Positions 32,289-40,521 of a stretch of DNA of 42,858 nt are shown in pieces. The position numbers and the translations under genes were made by a program. The notes under the pieces are model-generated. The model saw nothing but the letters and a program-made list of their open reading frames with translations. It was not told the origin of the DNA and ran no database searches. Source of the stretch: an uncultured Spirochaeta sp. (lineage in GTDB: Bacteria > Spirochaetota > Spirochaetia > DTKZ01); contig CAKZQO010000264.1 of NCBI GenBank assembly GCA_937140905.1, positions 1 through 42,858 of the forward strand, read 5' to 3'. Positions within the stretch are counted from its first letter, which is position 1, and each line of letters starts with the position of its first letter.

Positions 32289-33278
32289 ATGAAACGCGCA
32301 GGGGTGATGGTACTGATCAGTATCGTGGTGGTATTCGGGCTTTTTGCTCGAGGTGCCCAGGAAAAGATGGTGCTCCGTCTGGGGCATATCCGGGACACGA
32401 ATCATCCTACCCATTTGGCGGCCATGAAGTTTAAGGAGTTGTTGGAAGGGGAATCCAAGGGAAGATTCGAGGTAAAGATCTATCCCAACAGTCAGTTGGG
32501 AGGTCCGAAAGAGATGTTTGCCCAGATGCAAACAGGGGATCTGGAAATGGTGTATGGGGGAATCAACACCTTCGCCTGGATCAAAGGGGGAGAAGCATTT
32601 GAAATTACTGCCATTCCCTTCCTATTCAATTCGTACGAACACATGCGTAAGTTCTTACTTTCCGATTATTGGAAACCGGTAATCCAGAAAGCGGAAGCTG
32701 CCACAGGCATCAAAATCGTGAACATCAATGGAGATACCGCGCCGCGGGGACTGACCACAAAGGACAGGGAAGTAAAAACAGCGGATGACTTCAAGGGTCT
32801 CAAGATCCGTACCGCTGCGAGTCCTACCGTGCTGAAGGCGATGCAAACCCTCGGCGCTCTGCCCCAGCAGATTCCTTTCAGCGAACTGTACATGGCGTTG
32901 AAAACGGGAGTGGTGGACGCGCAGGAGAACGGGGTCATCGTGGTGGCAACCGCGAGTCTGTATGAAGTACAGGGGTACTACATTAAAACCGATTACATCC
33001 GGGACATTGAAACTTTCTATATGCCGTTGAGTCTCTGGAACAAACTCTCGAAGGCTGATCAAGAAATGATCTTCAAGGCAACGGAAGTAGCTGGGAATTA
33101 CGAAACAGAGCTGACCCAGAAGCAACTGAAGGACGCGTACGACCTGGTAAGCAAAAAGATGAAGGTGATCGTTCCTGATCTAGCCTCTATCCAGAAGAAA
33201 TTGGAAGGAGCCTTCGATGAATACGAAGGGACCAAGTGGCCAGTAGGGGCACTGAAGAAAGTTCGGGAGATGCAGTAG
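32289..33278 (+). CDS. TRAP transporter solute-binding protein, DctP family
   Basis: This 329-residue exported receptor has a signal peptide of about 20 residues followed by RGAQEK. DctP features are KIYPNSQLGGPKEMFAQMQTGDLEM, the solute-carboxylate Arg in FKGLKIRTAASP, the ALPQQIPFSELYMALKTGVVDAQENG segment and a Trp-rich C-terminal half. The ATG at 32289 has ACAGGAGGA in front and is much better than an in-frame start at 32244. It is the binding partner of the permease genes at 33347 and 34636. A terminator-like hairpin follows directly, as after the other dctP gene in this window. Confidence 0.92.
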   Translation: MKRAGVMVLISIVVVFGLFARGAQEKMVLRLGHIRDTNHPTHLAAMKFKELLEGESKGRFEVKIYPNSQLGGPKEMFAQMQTGDLEMVYGGINTFAWIKGGEAFEITAIPFLFNSYEHMRKFLLSDYWKPVIQKAEAATGIKIVNINGDTAPRGLTTKDREVKTADDFKGLKIRTAASPTVLKAMQTLGALPQQIPFSELYMALKTGVVDAQENGVIVVATASLYEVQGYYIKTDYIRDIETFYMPLSLWNKLSKADQEMIFKATEVAGNYETELTQKQLKDAYDLVSKKMKVIVPDLASIQKKLEGAFDEYEGTKWPVGALKKVREMQ

Positions 33279-33286
33279 GGTTTTTG

Positions 33287-33315
33287 GGGGGCTAAGATTT
33301 ATCTGCCCCCTTTTT
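33287..33315 (+). terminator. Intra-operon attenuator-type terminator after dctP
   Basis: GGGGGC (33287-33292) and GCCCCC (33305-33310) pair around a 12-base loop and run into five T. It lies between the receptor and large permease genes. Confidence 0.75.
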
Positions 33316-33346
33316 GATCCTATATAGGAAAAACAAGGAATTCGTC

Positions 33347-34627
33347 ATGATCCTACTGTTATTTTTTCTTCTTTTTCTCTTCATAGGAATTGGGTTTAGT
33401 ATCTGGACCGCGATGGGGTTGAGTGGACTGATCTATATCCTGATCCAGGGTCAGGTTTCCCTCAAAGTGCTGGTCACCAATATGGTTACGGGGGTGGATT
33501 CGGCCACCCTCGTGGCTATTCCCTTCTTTATTTTAGCCGGGGAGTTGATGAACAAATCAGGAATCACGAAAAGAATCGCTGACTTTGCAGATTTCTTTGT
33601 GGGACGGTTCAAGGGAGGACTGGCCTACGTGGCGATCGTGGTAAACGTGATCATGGCAGGCATATCGGGTTCGGCCGTGGCCGACGCGAGCGCCGTGTCT
33701 TCGATCTTGCTGCCCGCCATGAAGGAAAAGGGGTATGACCTGCCTTTCGCGGCCGCGATAAACGCGTCCGCTGCTGTGATCGGTCCTATTTTTCCCCCCA
33801 GCATCCCTATGATCTTCATTGGGGTGATCAGTGGGATATCGATCGGTAAATTGTTCCTTGGTGGGGTGGTCCCCGGCTTGATGATGGGGGTATTCTTAGC
33901 CATCACCGTGTTCATTGTCAGTCGAAGGAAGAACTATCCCCTTTCCACGCGAACTTTTTCTTTTTCCGAGTTTCTGGGTTTACTTCGGGATACGATCCTC
34001 GCTATCATCTCGCCCCTCATCATCATCGCCGGGATCGTGTTCGGGATTGTGACTTTGGTAGAGGTTGCGGTTCTCGCGATCGTGTATATTCTCTTTATTT
34101 CCCTCTATTTGTATCGAAGCATTTCTTACAAGGAAATCCTCGAAGTCCTGGCGAAAACCGCTGTGTTTTCCACTTCCATCATGATTATCTTCGCCGTAGT
34201 GGGAGTGTTCCAGTACATTGTGGCATTGGAACAGTGGGGGGAGAAACTGAAACTCCTCATCGCTAGCTGGCATATGAGTAAATGGACCTTCTTACTCTTG
34301 GTAAACCTATTCTTTATCTTCATGGGGTGTATCCTGGACGCTATTCCCGTGATGCTGATCTTCTTTCCCGTGCTGCTTCCTACCGCCATTGGATTGGGGA
34401 TCGATCCTGCCCACTTTGGGGTAATCACCGTGTTGAACCTGATGATCGGACTCCTCACCCCACCCATTGGAGCGCTCCTATTCCTGGAAACGAAGATCGC
34501 GAACTTACCTTTCGCAGTACTAGTAAAAGCGGTAACCCCGTACACGCTAACCCTGTTCGTGGTGCTGTTCCTCTGCACCTATATCCCAGAGTTGGTCCTG
34601 TGGATTCCCAACCTGATCTTGAAATGA
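33347..34627 (+). CDS. TRAP transporter large permease, DctM family
   Basis: This 426-residue membrane protein has the same length as the other DctM in the window. Conserved loops are VIMAGISGSAVADASA, AVIGPIFPPSIPMIFIG, NLFFIFMGCILDAIP and GLLTPPIGALLFL. It forms the translocation pathway of the second DctP system. The ATG at 33347 with an AAGGAA site is preferred to an earlier in-frame TTG at 33314, which lies within the terminator. Here the large subunit precedes the small one, the reverse of the 23345-25082 order. Confidence 0.93.
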   Translation: MILLLFFLLFLFIGIGFSIWTAMGLSGLIYILIQGQVSLKVLVTNMVTGVDSATLVAIPFFILAGELMNKSGITKRIADFADFFVGRFKGGLAYVAIVVNVIMAGISGSAVADASAVSSILLPAMKEKGYDLPFAAAINASAAVIGPIFPPSIPMIFIGVISGISIGKLFLGGVVPGLMMGVFLAITVFIVSRRKNYPLSTRTFSFSEFLGLLRDTILAIISPLIIIAGIVFGIVTLVEVAVLAIVYILFISLYLYRSISYKEILEVLAKTAVFSTSIMIIFAVVGVFQYIVALEQWGEKLKLLIASWHMSKWTFLLLVNLFFIFMGCILDAIPVMLIFFPVLLPTAIGLGIDPAHFGVITVLNLMIGLLTPPIGALLFLETKIANLPFAVLVKAVTPYTLTLFVVLFLCTYIPELVLWIPNLILK

Positions 34628-34635
34628 GGTGAAGG

Positions 34636-35124
34636 ATGAGGTCACGAATCGATACGTATCTGATAGATGGGACTCAATGGTTTTCCGGGGTGTTGTTCCT
34701 AGTCCTTCTGGTCCTTAATGTGCTTCGAATTATGCTACGGTATTTCTTCGGAATTTCCTGGCTCTGGGTTCCAGACCTTTCCCGATTGCTTTTCATCTGG
34801 ATTGTGTTCCTCGGAAGTGCCTGTCTGTATGGAAAAGGGGAACACTTATTGATGGACTATTTCATTTCCAAACTAGAACCTAAGGTTGCCCGAAAGCTAC
34901 GGCGATTCGTTCTATTAGGAGAATGCGTTCTTTTCGTTGTTCTTATAGGGGTGGGGATCCAGATGACGATCGTCCGGATGGGGATTCCCTTCGATACCTG
35001 GGACCTGCCCACAGGATACGCGTATCTTTCGGTGCCGGTTTCAGGTGCGATTATGTTGTTCTTTTGCGTGGCGAACCTGGTAAAGGCACGCCTTATCGAA
35101 ATAGAACTAGATAAAACAATCTAA
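34636..35124 (+). CDS. TRAP transporter small permease, DctQ family
   Basis: This 162-residue protein has four membrane helices. The DctQ features are SWLWVPDLSRLLFIWIVFLGSACLYGKGEHLLMDYF and a C-terminal YAYLSVPVSGAIMLFF helix. It is the small membrane partner of the DctM encoded 8 bases upstream. The ATG at 34636 is preceded by AGGTGAAGG, a good ribosome site. Confidence 0.88.
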   Translation: MRSRIDTYLIDGTQWFSGVLFLVLLVLNVLRIMLRYFFGISWLWVPDLSRLLFIWIVFLGSACLYGKGEHLLMDYFISKLEPKVARKLRRFVLLGECVLFVVLIGVGIQMTIVRMGIPFDTWDLPTGYAYLSVPVSGAIMLFFCVANLVKARLIEIELDKTI

Positions 35125-35138
35125 AAGGAGAGAAGCTC

Positions 35139-35897
35139 ATGAATAAAGAACTGCAACAGTACAAGGATGCCATCTTCACTGGGATCGAACAGATCTCAGG
35201 CGAAGAGCCCGTGATCAAAGAAGCGGCCAAGGTTATGGCCAAGTCTATCGCGGAAGGGAACCTGATCCATGTGATCGGACCCGGCGGGCATTCCAATATG
35301 GCGGTTGAAGAAGTGCTCTGGCGGTCGGGAGGGCTCGTGCCCATTAACGCGATCCTCGACGCGGGAACGAACCTGATCCATGGAGCAAAGCGATCCAACT
35401 ACATCGAGCGGACTCCCGGATACGCGCCAAAGGTTCTGGACGCCTATGGAGTAGGGAAGAAACCAGGGGAAGTGATCGTGATCGTGAACGCGTACGGGAT
35501 CAACGCGATGTGTATTGACACGGCCCTGGAAGCGCGAAAGCGGAAGATGGTCTCTATCGGTATAACCTCCCGGGATTTTGCCGACCGGCTCCCCAAGGAC
35601 CATCCTTCCCGGCACCCTTCCGGAAAGAACCTGTACCAAGAGGTGGACTACTTTATAAATTGCCACCTTCCGTATGGGGATGCGGTAGTGGAGGTGGAAG
35701 GGTGTCCACAGAAAGTAGGTCCTACAGCTACTATCTGCAACGTGTTTGCCATCAATTTTTTAATGGTAGAGACGGTGAAAGCCCTCGTTTCCTTGGGAGT
35801 GAAGCCACCCGTTTGGATGAGCGCCAACCTTCCTGGCGGGGATGAAGCGAACCGAGCCTACGAGGAAAAGTACAGGCCGTTGATCAAGCACCTATGA
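35139..35897 (+). CDS. SIS-domain sugar isomerase-like protein
   Basis: This 252-residue protein has the sugar isomerase (SIS) fold that binds phosphosugars. Visible are the IHVIGPGGHSNMAVEEVLWRSGG strand-loop-helix at the phosphate site, VIVIVNAYGINAMCIDTALEARKRKMVSIGITS for the second strand pair, and a C-terminal helix after GPTATICNVFAINFLMVETV. It has no helix-turn-helix, so it is not an RpiR regulator. In this operon it may isomerise or de-aminate a phosphosugar released by the NagA-like enzyme, a division of labour like NagA/NagB. The true reaction is unknown. It follows dctQ by 14 bases with an AAAGGAGAG site. Confidence 0.83.
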   Translation: MNKELQQYKDAIFTGIEQISGEEPVIKEAAKVMAKSIAEGNLIHVIGPGGHSNMAVEEVLWRSGGLVPINAILDAGTNLIHGAKRSNYIERTPGYAPKVLDAYGVGKKPGEVIVIVNAYGINAMCIDTALEARKRKMVSIGITSRDFADRLPKDHPSRHPSGKNLYQEVDYFINCHLPYGDAVVEVEGCPQKVGPTATICNVFAINFLMVETVKALVSLGVKPPVWMSANLPGGDEANRAYEEKYRPLIKHL

Positions 35898-35919
35898 CAG
35901 AAAAGACTAGTTTCCCATT

Positions 35920-35947
35920 TGACAGAAATAAGATTTAGGCTTTTAAT
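35920..35947 (+). promoter_or_regulatory. Promoter of the sugar ABC transporter operon
   Basis: TTGACA (35920-35925) and TTTAAT (35942-35947) have a 16-bp spacer, which predicts a start near 35954 within the adjacent inverted repeat. Confidence 0.5.
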
Positions 35948-35970
35948 TAAATAACAAATACTGTTATTTA
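35948..35970. promoter_or_regulatory. Operator-like inverted repeat before the ABC operon
   Basis: TAAATAACA (35948-35956) and TGTTATTTA (35962-35970) are perfect 9-bp arms with a 5-bp spacer. The site covers the predicted start and ends just before the AAGGAGG ribosome site. The binding protein is unknown. Confidence 0.55.
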
Positions 35971-35986
35971 TTGAAGGAGGTTTTTT

Positions 35987-37309
35987 ATGAAAAGAACTCT
36001 GAAATGGACGGCGGTCATCACGATAGTCGTCCTACTGGTACCTTCTCTTGTCATGGCAGGAGGAGGAAAGGAAACGAAGACGGCGGGTCCGGTAAAGCTC
36101 AGCCTATGGGGCGGATTTCCTGAAATGGAAGCCTTCTATAAATATGCAGCGGAGGAATACAGGAAAAGTCATCCCAATGTTGAGTTCACCATCCTAACGC
36201 ATCCCCTTCGAGAATTTGAACAGAAGCTATCTGCCACGGTCCCTTCTAACACCGCAGCGGATATTATCGAGATCTCCATGTATGCAAATCAGAAGTTCAT
36301 CGAGGCAGGGTTGATCCCCGAACTGCCGGCTAAGGTGAAGGATTACTTCCTAGCCCCCAACCGATTCAGTGATTTTGTCAAGAAGAACAATACCTATAAG
36401 GATAAATTGTACGGATTGCCTATCTTCCAGGGAAGAACCGCCCTCTTTTGGAACAAGAAGATGTTCCAGGAAGCAGGCTTTTCTGGTCCTCCAAAGACCC
36501 TTACTGAAATGGCCCAATTCGCGAAGAAACTGGCAAAGTATGATGCGAATGGGAACCTTATTCGCAGTGGACACAGCCTCCGACTTTCTGGTCAAGGATC
36601 GGGTGTTGCCGAAAAGTTCTGGTTTGTTCTGTACCCAATGGGGGGATCAATTTTAGAAGAAAGCAAGGAAAAAGGGAAATATCACGCGGGATACAACAAC
36701 GATGCGGGTCGAAGAGCTCTGAAGTACTATATCGATGCCCTTTACGTGGATAAATGGGACAGTCATGCCATAAAACATGATGCGGACGCCTTTGAACTAG
36801 AACTCACCGCAATGTTTTTCCGGGAGTCTTGGGTGATCGGTGACATTGCAAAAAAAGCTCCAAATCTGAGTTACGATACAGCCCCTGTACCGGCAGACGT
36901 GCGCTGGGGTCGAATTACCAATCCCGTGAATCTATACGTAACCCGTAGCTGTAAAAATCCCGATGCTGCATGGGATTTTGCCATGTTCCTCAACGAGGAA
37001 AAGAATCTAGTGTGGCTATTGGACAATGTAGGCTGGCTACCGGTTCGACAAGATATCAACCTGGATTCCGTACTGGCGAAAAAGCCGCAGTTCAAAGCCT
37101 TTGTCATGAGCGATCCCAAGTACGAGGAATTCGGGTATACGGTGATTGCAGTGTTCGATGAAATCATGACAAAACTGGCTGAACGATTAGTAGCGGCCTA
37201 TCTGGACAAGTCTTTGGCGAACAATCCTTCTGGAATTGCCAAGGTAATCCAGGATGCCGCCAACGAGACGAACGAGATTCTAAAGAGAGCTAAACTGTAC
37301 GGAGAATAG
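35987..37309 (+). CDS. Carbohydrate ABC transporter substrate-binding protein (family 1)
   Basis: This 440-residue protein has a Sec signal peptide (about 1-24, ending VMA) followed by GGGKET. It belongs to the extracellular solute-binding protein family 1 (MalE/UgpB-like): LSLWGGFPEMEAFYKYA, YGLPIFQGRTALFWNKKMFQEAG and MFFRESWVIGD are typical positions, and the C-terminal lobe has VTRSCKNPDAAWDFAMFLN. It binds a sugar outside the membrane for the two permeases that follow. The start is set by AAGGAGG seven bases upstream. No ATPase gene follows, so a shared MsmK-type ATPase elsewhere is likely. Confidence 0.92.
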   Translation: MKRTLKWTAVITIVVLLVPSLVMAGGGKETKTAGPVKLSLWGGFPEMEAFYKYAAEEYRKSHPNVEFTILTHPLREFEQKLSATVPSNTAADIIEISMYANQKFIEAGLIPELPAKVKDYFLAPNRFSDFVKKNNTYKDKLYGLPIFQGRTALFWNKKMFQEAGFSGPPKTLTEMAQFAKKLAKYDANGNLIRSGHSLRLSGQGSGVAEKFWFVLYPMGGSILEESKEKGKYHAGYNNDAGRRALKYYIDALYVDKWDSHAIKHDADAFELELTAMFFRESWVIGDIAKKAPNLSYDTAPVPADVRWGRITNPVNLYVTRSCKNPDAAWDFAMFLNEEKNLVWLLDNVGWLPVRQDINLDSVLAKKPQFKAFVMSDPKYEEFGYTVIAVFDEIMTKLAERLVAAYLDKSLANNPSGIAKVIQDAANETNEILKRAKLYGE

Positions 37310-37316
37310 AGCTTCT

Positions 37317-38198
37317 ATGAACCGAATGGAACTCCAGAAACGGATCTTTGCCTACTCGGCAGTAATCCCGGTAGTACTGATCTTTGCTTTTCTACGCGTG
37401 GTTCCAATCTTCCAAAACTTCCTCTACAGTTTCTTCAACTCTACTGTGGTGGATCCTATGCAGGAGTTCATCGGTATTGAAAACTACAAAGAACTGTTCA
37501 AAGATAATCTTTTTCTTCTCTCTCTGAAAAATACTACTCTCTTTGCCCTATTCGTTACCGTGTTCAGCGTGGGGCTGGCATTGCTAGTGGCGGTGCTGCT
37601 GGCAACTAAAACTGCCTTAGGGGGTCTCTTTGAGACCCTCTATTTTCTTCCGGTGATTACACCGATGGTGCCAGTGGCTGTTGTGTGGAAGTGGATCTAT
37701 GATCCTACGTATGGGTTGTTGAATTATTGCTTATCTCTCTTTGGGATCAAGCCGCTGGGGTGGCTTGTATATCCAGATCTTGCCATTTGGGCTATCATCA
37801 TCATGAGTGTGTGGAAAGTAATCGGATACAACATGATCATTTTTCTAGTTGGGATCCGTGATATTCCCGATTCTTATATCGAGGCAGCCACAATCGACGG
37901 GGGAAACAAGTTCCAAGTATTCCGCTTCATCATTCTACCTCTCTTGAGGCCAATTCTCCTGTTCGTTACCATCATTTCTACCATAAACGCTTACAATGTG
38001 TTCACCCAAGTGTTCATCATGACTTCAGGTCCCCAGGGAGCGCCAGGAAATGCGGTTCGAACCCTCGTGTTCGACATCTATGAAAATGCCTTTCGGTACT
38101 TCAAAACAGGGTATGCTGCCTCGGAAGCGGTGGTCCTTTTCCTGATTGTCCTCCTGCTTACATTAGTCCAACTCCGTACAGGAGGGAAGGAAAGATGA
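37317..38198 (+). CDS. Sugar ABC transporter permease (MalF/UgpA type)
   Basis: This 293-residue membrane protein has six hydrophobic segments and the EAA loop that contacts the ATPase, seen as YIEAATIDGGNKFQVFRFIILP. The N-terminal region RVVPIFQNFLYSFFNS is typical of the MalF/UgpA group. It forms half of the sugar channel. It starts 7 bases after the binding-protein gene, and its stop overlaps the next permease start by 4 bases (ATGA). Confidence 0.92.
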   Translation: MNRMELQKRIFAYSAVIPVVLIFAFLRVVPIFQNFLYSFFNSTVVDPMQEFIGIENYKELFKDNLFLLSLKNTTLFALFVTVFSVGLALLVAVLLATKTALGGLFETLYFLPVITPMVPVAVVWKWIYDPTYGLLNYCLSLFGIKPLGWLVYPDLAIWAIIIMSVWKVIGYNMIIFLVGIRDIPDSYIEAATIDGGNKFQVFRFIILPLLRPILLFVTIISTINAYNVFTQVFIMTSGPQGAPGNAVRTLVFDIYENAFRYFKTGYAASEAVVLFLIVLLLTLVQLRTGGKER

Positions 38199-39022
38199 TA
38201 CGAAAGACTTTTTTCCTTGCCTTCAAATACCTGATCCTCTCCTTAGGGGCTTCAATCATGGTTCTTCCCTTCCTATGGATGGCTTCTACGGCAGTTAAGC
38301 CACCCACAGAGGTGTTGAGTTGGCCACCGGAGTTCCTGCCCCGACATATAACCTTGGAAAATTTTCATACCGTGTTTGCCACTGCTCCCTTCCTGCGATT
38401 TTTTTTCAATAGTGTGGCAATGGCCACCCTTTGTACCCTCAGTGTCCTTCTCACATCAGCCATCGCTGGGTACGTGTTTGCAAAGTTTCGATTTCCTGGA
38501 AGGAACGCTCTATTCATCCTCGTCCTAGCTACTGCAATGGTTCCGTTCGAGACCTATATGATACCGCTCTACATTTCCATGGTAAAACTATCGCTGGTAA
38601 ATACGTTTATTGGTCTTATAGCTCCGTACATTATCATGAGCTACGGGATTTTTTTCATGCGCCAGAACGTCCTGGCATCGATCCCCGATGAGATCATCGA
38701 CGCTTCCCGAATCGATGGAGCATCGGAATGGTCGATCTTTTTCAGGGTAATCTTTCCCATGCTGAAAGGAAGCGTAGGCGCTCTTTCGATCTTTGCCTTT
38801 ATGCAGACATGGGCGGCTTTCATCTGGCCTCTCATAATTACAAGTTCGCGGGAGCTCTGGACAATGGAGCTCGGTTTGGGAATGTTCCAGTATCGGTTTA
38901 CGGTTGATCTAGGCCCTATCAATGCCGGTTCCATGCTTTCCATTGTCCCTATACTAGGGGTCTTCCTGCTGATGAGGAGGCATATTATTAAGGGAATTAC
39001 TTTGACCGGATTGAAAGGGTAG
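38195..39022 (+). CDS. Sugar ABC transporter permease (MalG/UgpE type)
   Basis: This 275-residue protein has six membrane helices, the N-terminal MVLPFLWMASTAVKPPTEV motif and the EAA loop IIDASRIDGASEWSIFFRVIFP. It pairs with the MalF-type permease immediately upstream. Start is fixed by the ATGA overlap. The amidohydrolase-like pair follows 7 bases later, which places the whole set in one operon. Confidence 0.92.
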   Translation: MIRKTFFLAFKYLILSLGASIMVLPFLWMASTAVKPPTEVLSWPPEFLPRHITLENFHTVFATAPFLRFFFNSVAMATLCTLSVLLTSAIAGYVFAKFRFPGRNALFILVLATAMVPFETYMIPLYISMVKLSLVNTFIGLIAPYIIMSYGIFFMRQNVLASIPDEIIDASRIDGASEWSIFFRVIFPMLKGSVGALSIFAFMQTWAAFIWPLIITSSRELWTMELGLGMFQYRFTVDLGPINAGSMLSIVPILGVFLLMRRHIIKGITLTGLKG

Positions 39023-39029
39023 GCATTCC

Positions 39030-39764
39030 ATGTACCTGGTTGATTGTGATGTGGTGGCTGGATTTTGGCCAAAGAGCCGCATCCCCATGTCTCCAAAAGA
39101 AATAGGTGCACTTCTTTCAGGGAATGGTATAAAAGAAGCGTTCGTAGTTTCTGCCCGGGGGATCCTTTTTGATTACCAAAGAGGTAATGAGGAAACCTTG
39201 AAATGGGCAGAAGCGTCCAAGAACCTGGAATCCTTCGGAGTACGGTTTCATCCCGTTGGAACGATCGATCTACGGCGGTTTATCGGATACCGGGAGGAGA
39301 TCCATCAATATCACAGGGCGGGAGTTAGGTTGTGGAGGTTGTTCCCTGAACATCAAGGGTGGGACTTCGAACATCCAGGTTTTCGGAGAGTCGCCGATGC
39401 CATTGCAGAAGTGGGGGGCACTCTCTTTGTAAAAGGGAAAGCCGGTAGGATTCTTGCGGGACTAAAAGGGTGCCCGGTAAAGCTTTTAATTGGAACTCAC
39501 TTCTACGATGTCTCCGAGGTATTTGCCCTCTGGGAGGAAGGGCATAAGTTTACTCTTTCAATGGCCCAGTTCCATGGAGCGGGGACCCTTAGGTTTGTCG
39601 TAAACCAAGGGGGAAGAGGTAGGGTCGTATTCGGATCAGGGGCTCCCTTCTTCTCACCTTCAGCTGTAAAAGGAATATTAGAACAGTCAGACCTATCGGA
39701 GGAAGAAAAGCAGATCATTGCAAGCGAGACTCTCTGGAGTCTATTGGAGAAAGACGCATGGTGA
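39030..39764 (+). CDS. Amidohydrolase-like protein lacking metal ligands (probable pseudoenzyme)
   Basis: This 244-residue protein aligns along its length with its neighbour at 39758, including the pattern of strand ends, but the active-site residues are gone. The N-terminal DSHTH becomes VDCDV. The KVHP position reads RLWRLFP, LIHTF reads LFVKGK, GHMGG reads GTHFYD and FGTDATLFEP becomes FGSGAPFFSP. It is therefore unlikely to bind the usual zinc or manganese pair. A shared start/stop overlap with the intact paralogue suggests the two act together, perhaps as a heteromer in which this chain is structural or regulatory. It is not a broken gene: the frame is open and codon use looks normal. 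Confidence 0.72.
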   Translation: MYLVDCDVVAGFWPKSRIPMSPKEIGALLSGNGIKEAFVVSARGILFDYQRGNEETLKWAEASKNLESFGVRFHPVGTIDLRRFIGYREEIHQYHRAGVRLWRLFPEHQGWDFEHPGFRRVADAIAEVGGTLFVKGKAGRILAGLKGCPVKLLIGTHFYDVSEVFALWEEGHKFTLSMAQFHGAGTLRFVVNQGGRGRVVFGSGAPFFSPSAVKGILEQSDLSEEEKQIIASETLWSLLEKDAW

Positions 39765-40510
39765 TCGATTCGCACACCCATTACGGGCCCTGGTATTTCC
39801 CATTGGACCATCTGGATTGGGAGGGGTTCAAAAAGAGTCTTAATCGAGCAGGTATCGAGGGCGCTATCATTTCATCCAGTTCTGCTATCGTGTATGATTT
39901 TCGCGAAGGGAATGCCGAACTATCCCAGGTGCTGAAAGGAGAAAACAATATCTGGGGATATGTAACAGTAAACTTCAACTATCTAGAGGAGTCGCTGGAA
40001 GAGGTTGAAAGGTATTTACGGGATCCGCTCACCACGCGGTTTGTGGGAATCAAAGTTCATCCTTTATTGGCAGGGAAAAGTTTCGACTGCAAAGAAGCCG
40101 ATAGGATCGTGGAGCGTGCTATCCGGTACCAAACGCCTTTCTTGATCCATACCTTCAATTCTCCCATCGAATCTCCGAGGAATGTATTAAGAGTATCCAA
40201 AGAGTATCCGCAGGCCTTATTCATTCTGGGGCATATGGGAGGGTATGAGTGGGAAGTGGGGATCGAAGTAGCCAAGGAGCGACCCAACGTATACCTAGAA
40301 GTATGTAGTACCTGTACGGAACCCAGGAAATTGCGCCAAGCCGTTGATGCCGTTGGTCCACAGAGGGTGTTATTCGGAACGGATGCTACCCTCTTCGAAC
40401 CAGCTTATATGCGGATGGCTCTCGAAGACGCAGGGCTCACACAGGAAGAGATGAAATGGGTCTTGGGAGAATCTGCTAGAAGGCTCTTTCGACTCGATCG
40501 TTGGGATTGA
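39758..40510 (+). CDS. Amidohydrolase family protein (amidohydrolase_2 type), metal site intact
   Basis: This 250-residue TIM-barrel hydrolase or decarboxylase carries the expected ligands in DSHTHYG (4-10), GIKVHPLL, FLIHTFNS, ILGHMGGYEWE and VLFGTDATLFEP. Members of this family hydrolyse lactones or amides, or decarboxylate acids such as ACMSD substrates. The ATG at 39758 overlaps the stop of the preceding pseudo-paralogue by 7 bases. With the sugar ABC transporter, URO-D-like protein and epimerase-like gene around it, lactone hydrolysis in sugar-acid degradation is a reasonable guess. Confidence 0.85.
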   Translation: MVIDSHTHYGPWYFPLDHLDWEGFKKSLNRAGIEGAIISSSSAIVYDFREGNAELSQVLKGENNIWGYVTVNFNYLEESLEEVERYLRDPLTTRFVGIKVHPLLAGKSFDCKEADRIVERAIRYQTPFLIHTFNSPIESPRNVLRVSKEYPQALFILGHMGGYEWEVGIEVAKERPNVYLEVCSTCTEPRKLRQAVDAVGPQRVLFGTDATLFEPAYMRMALEDAGLTQEEMKWVLGESARRLFRLDRWD

Positions 40511-40521
40511 GGGAGTTGAAC

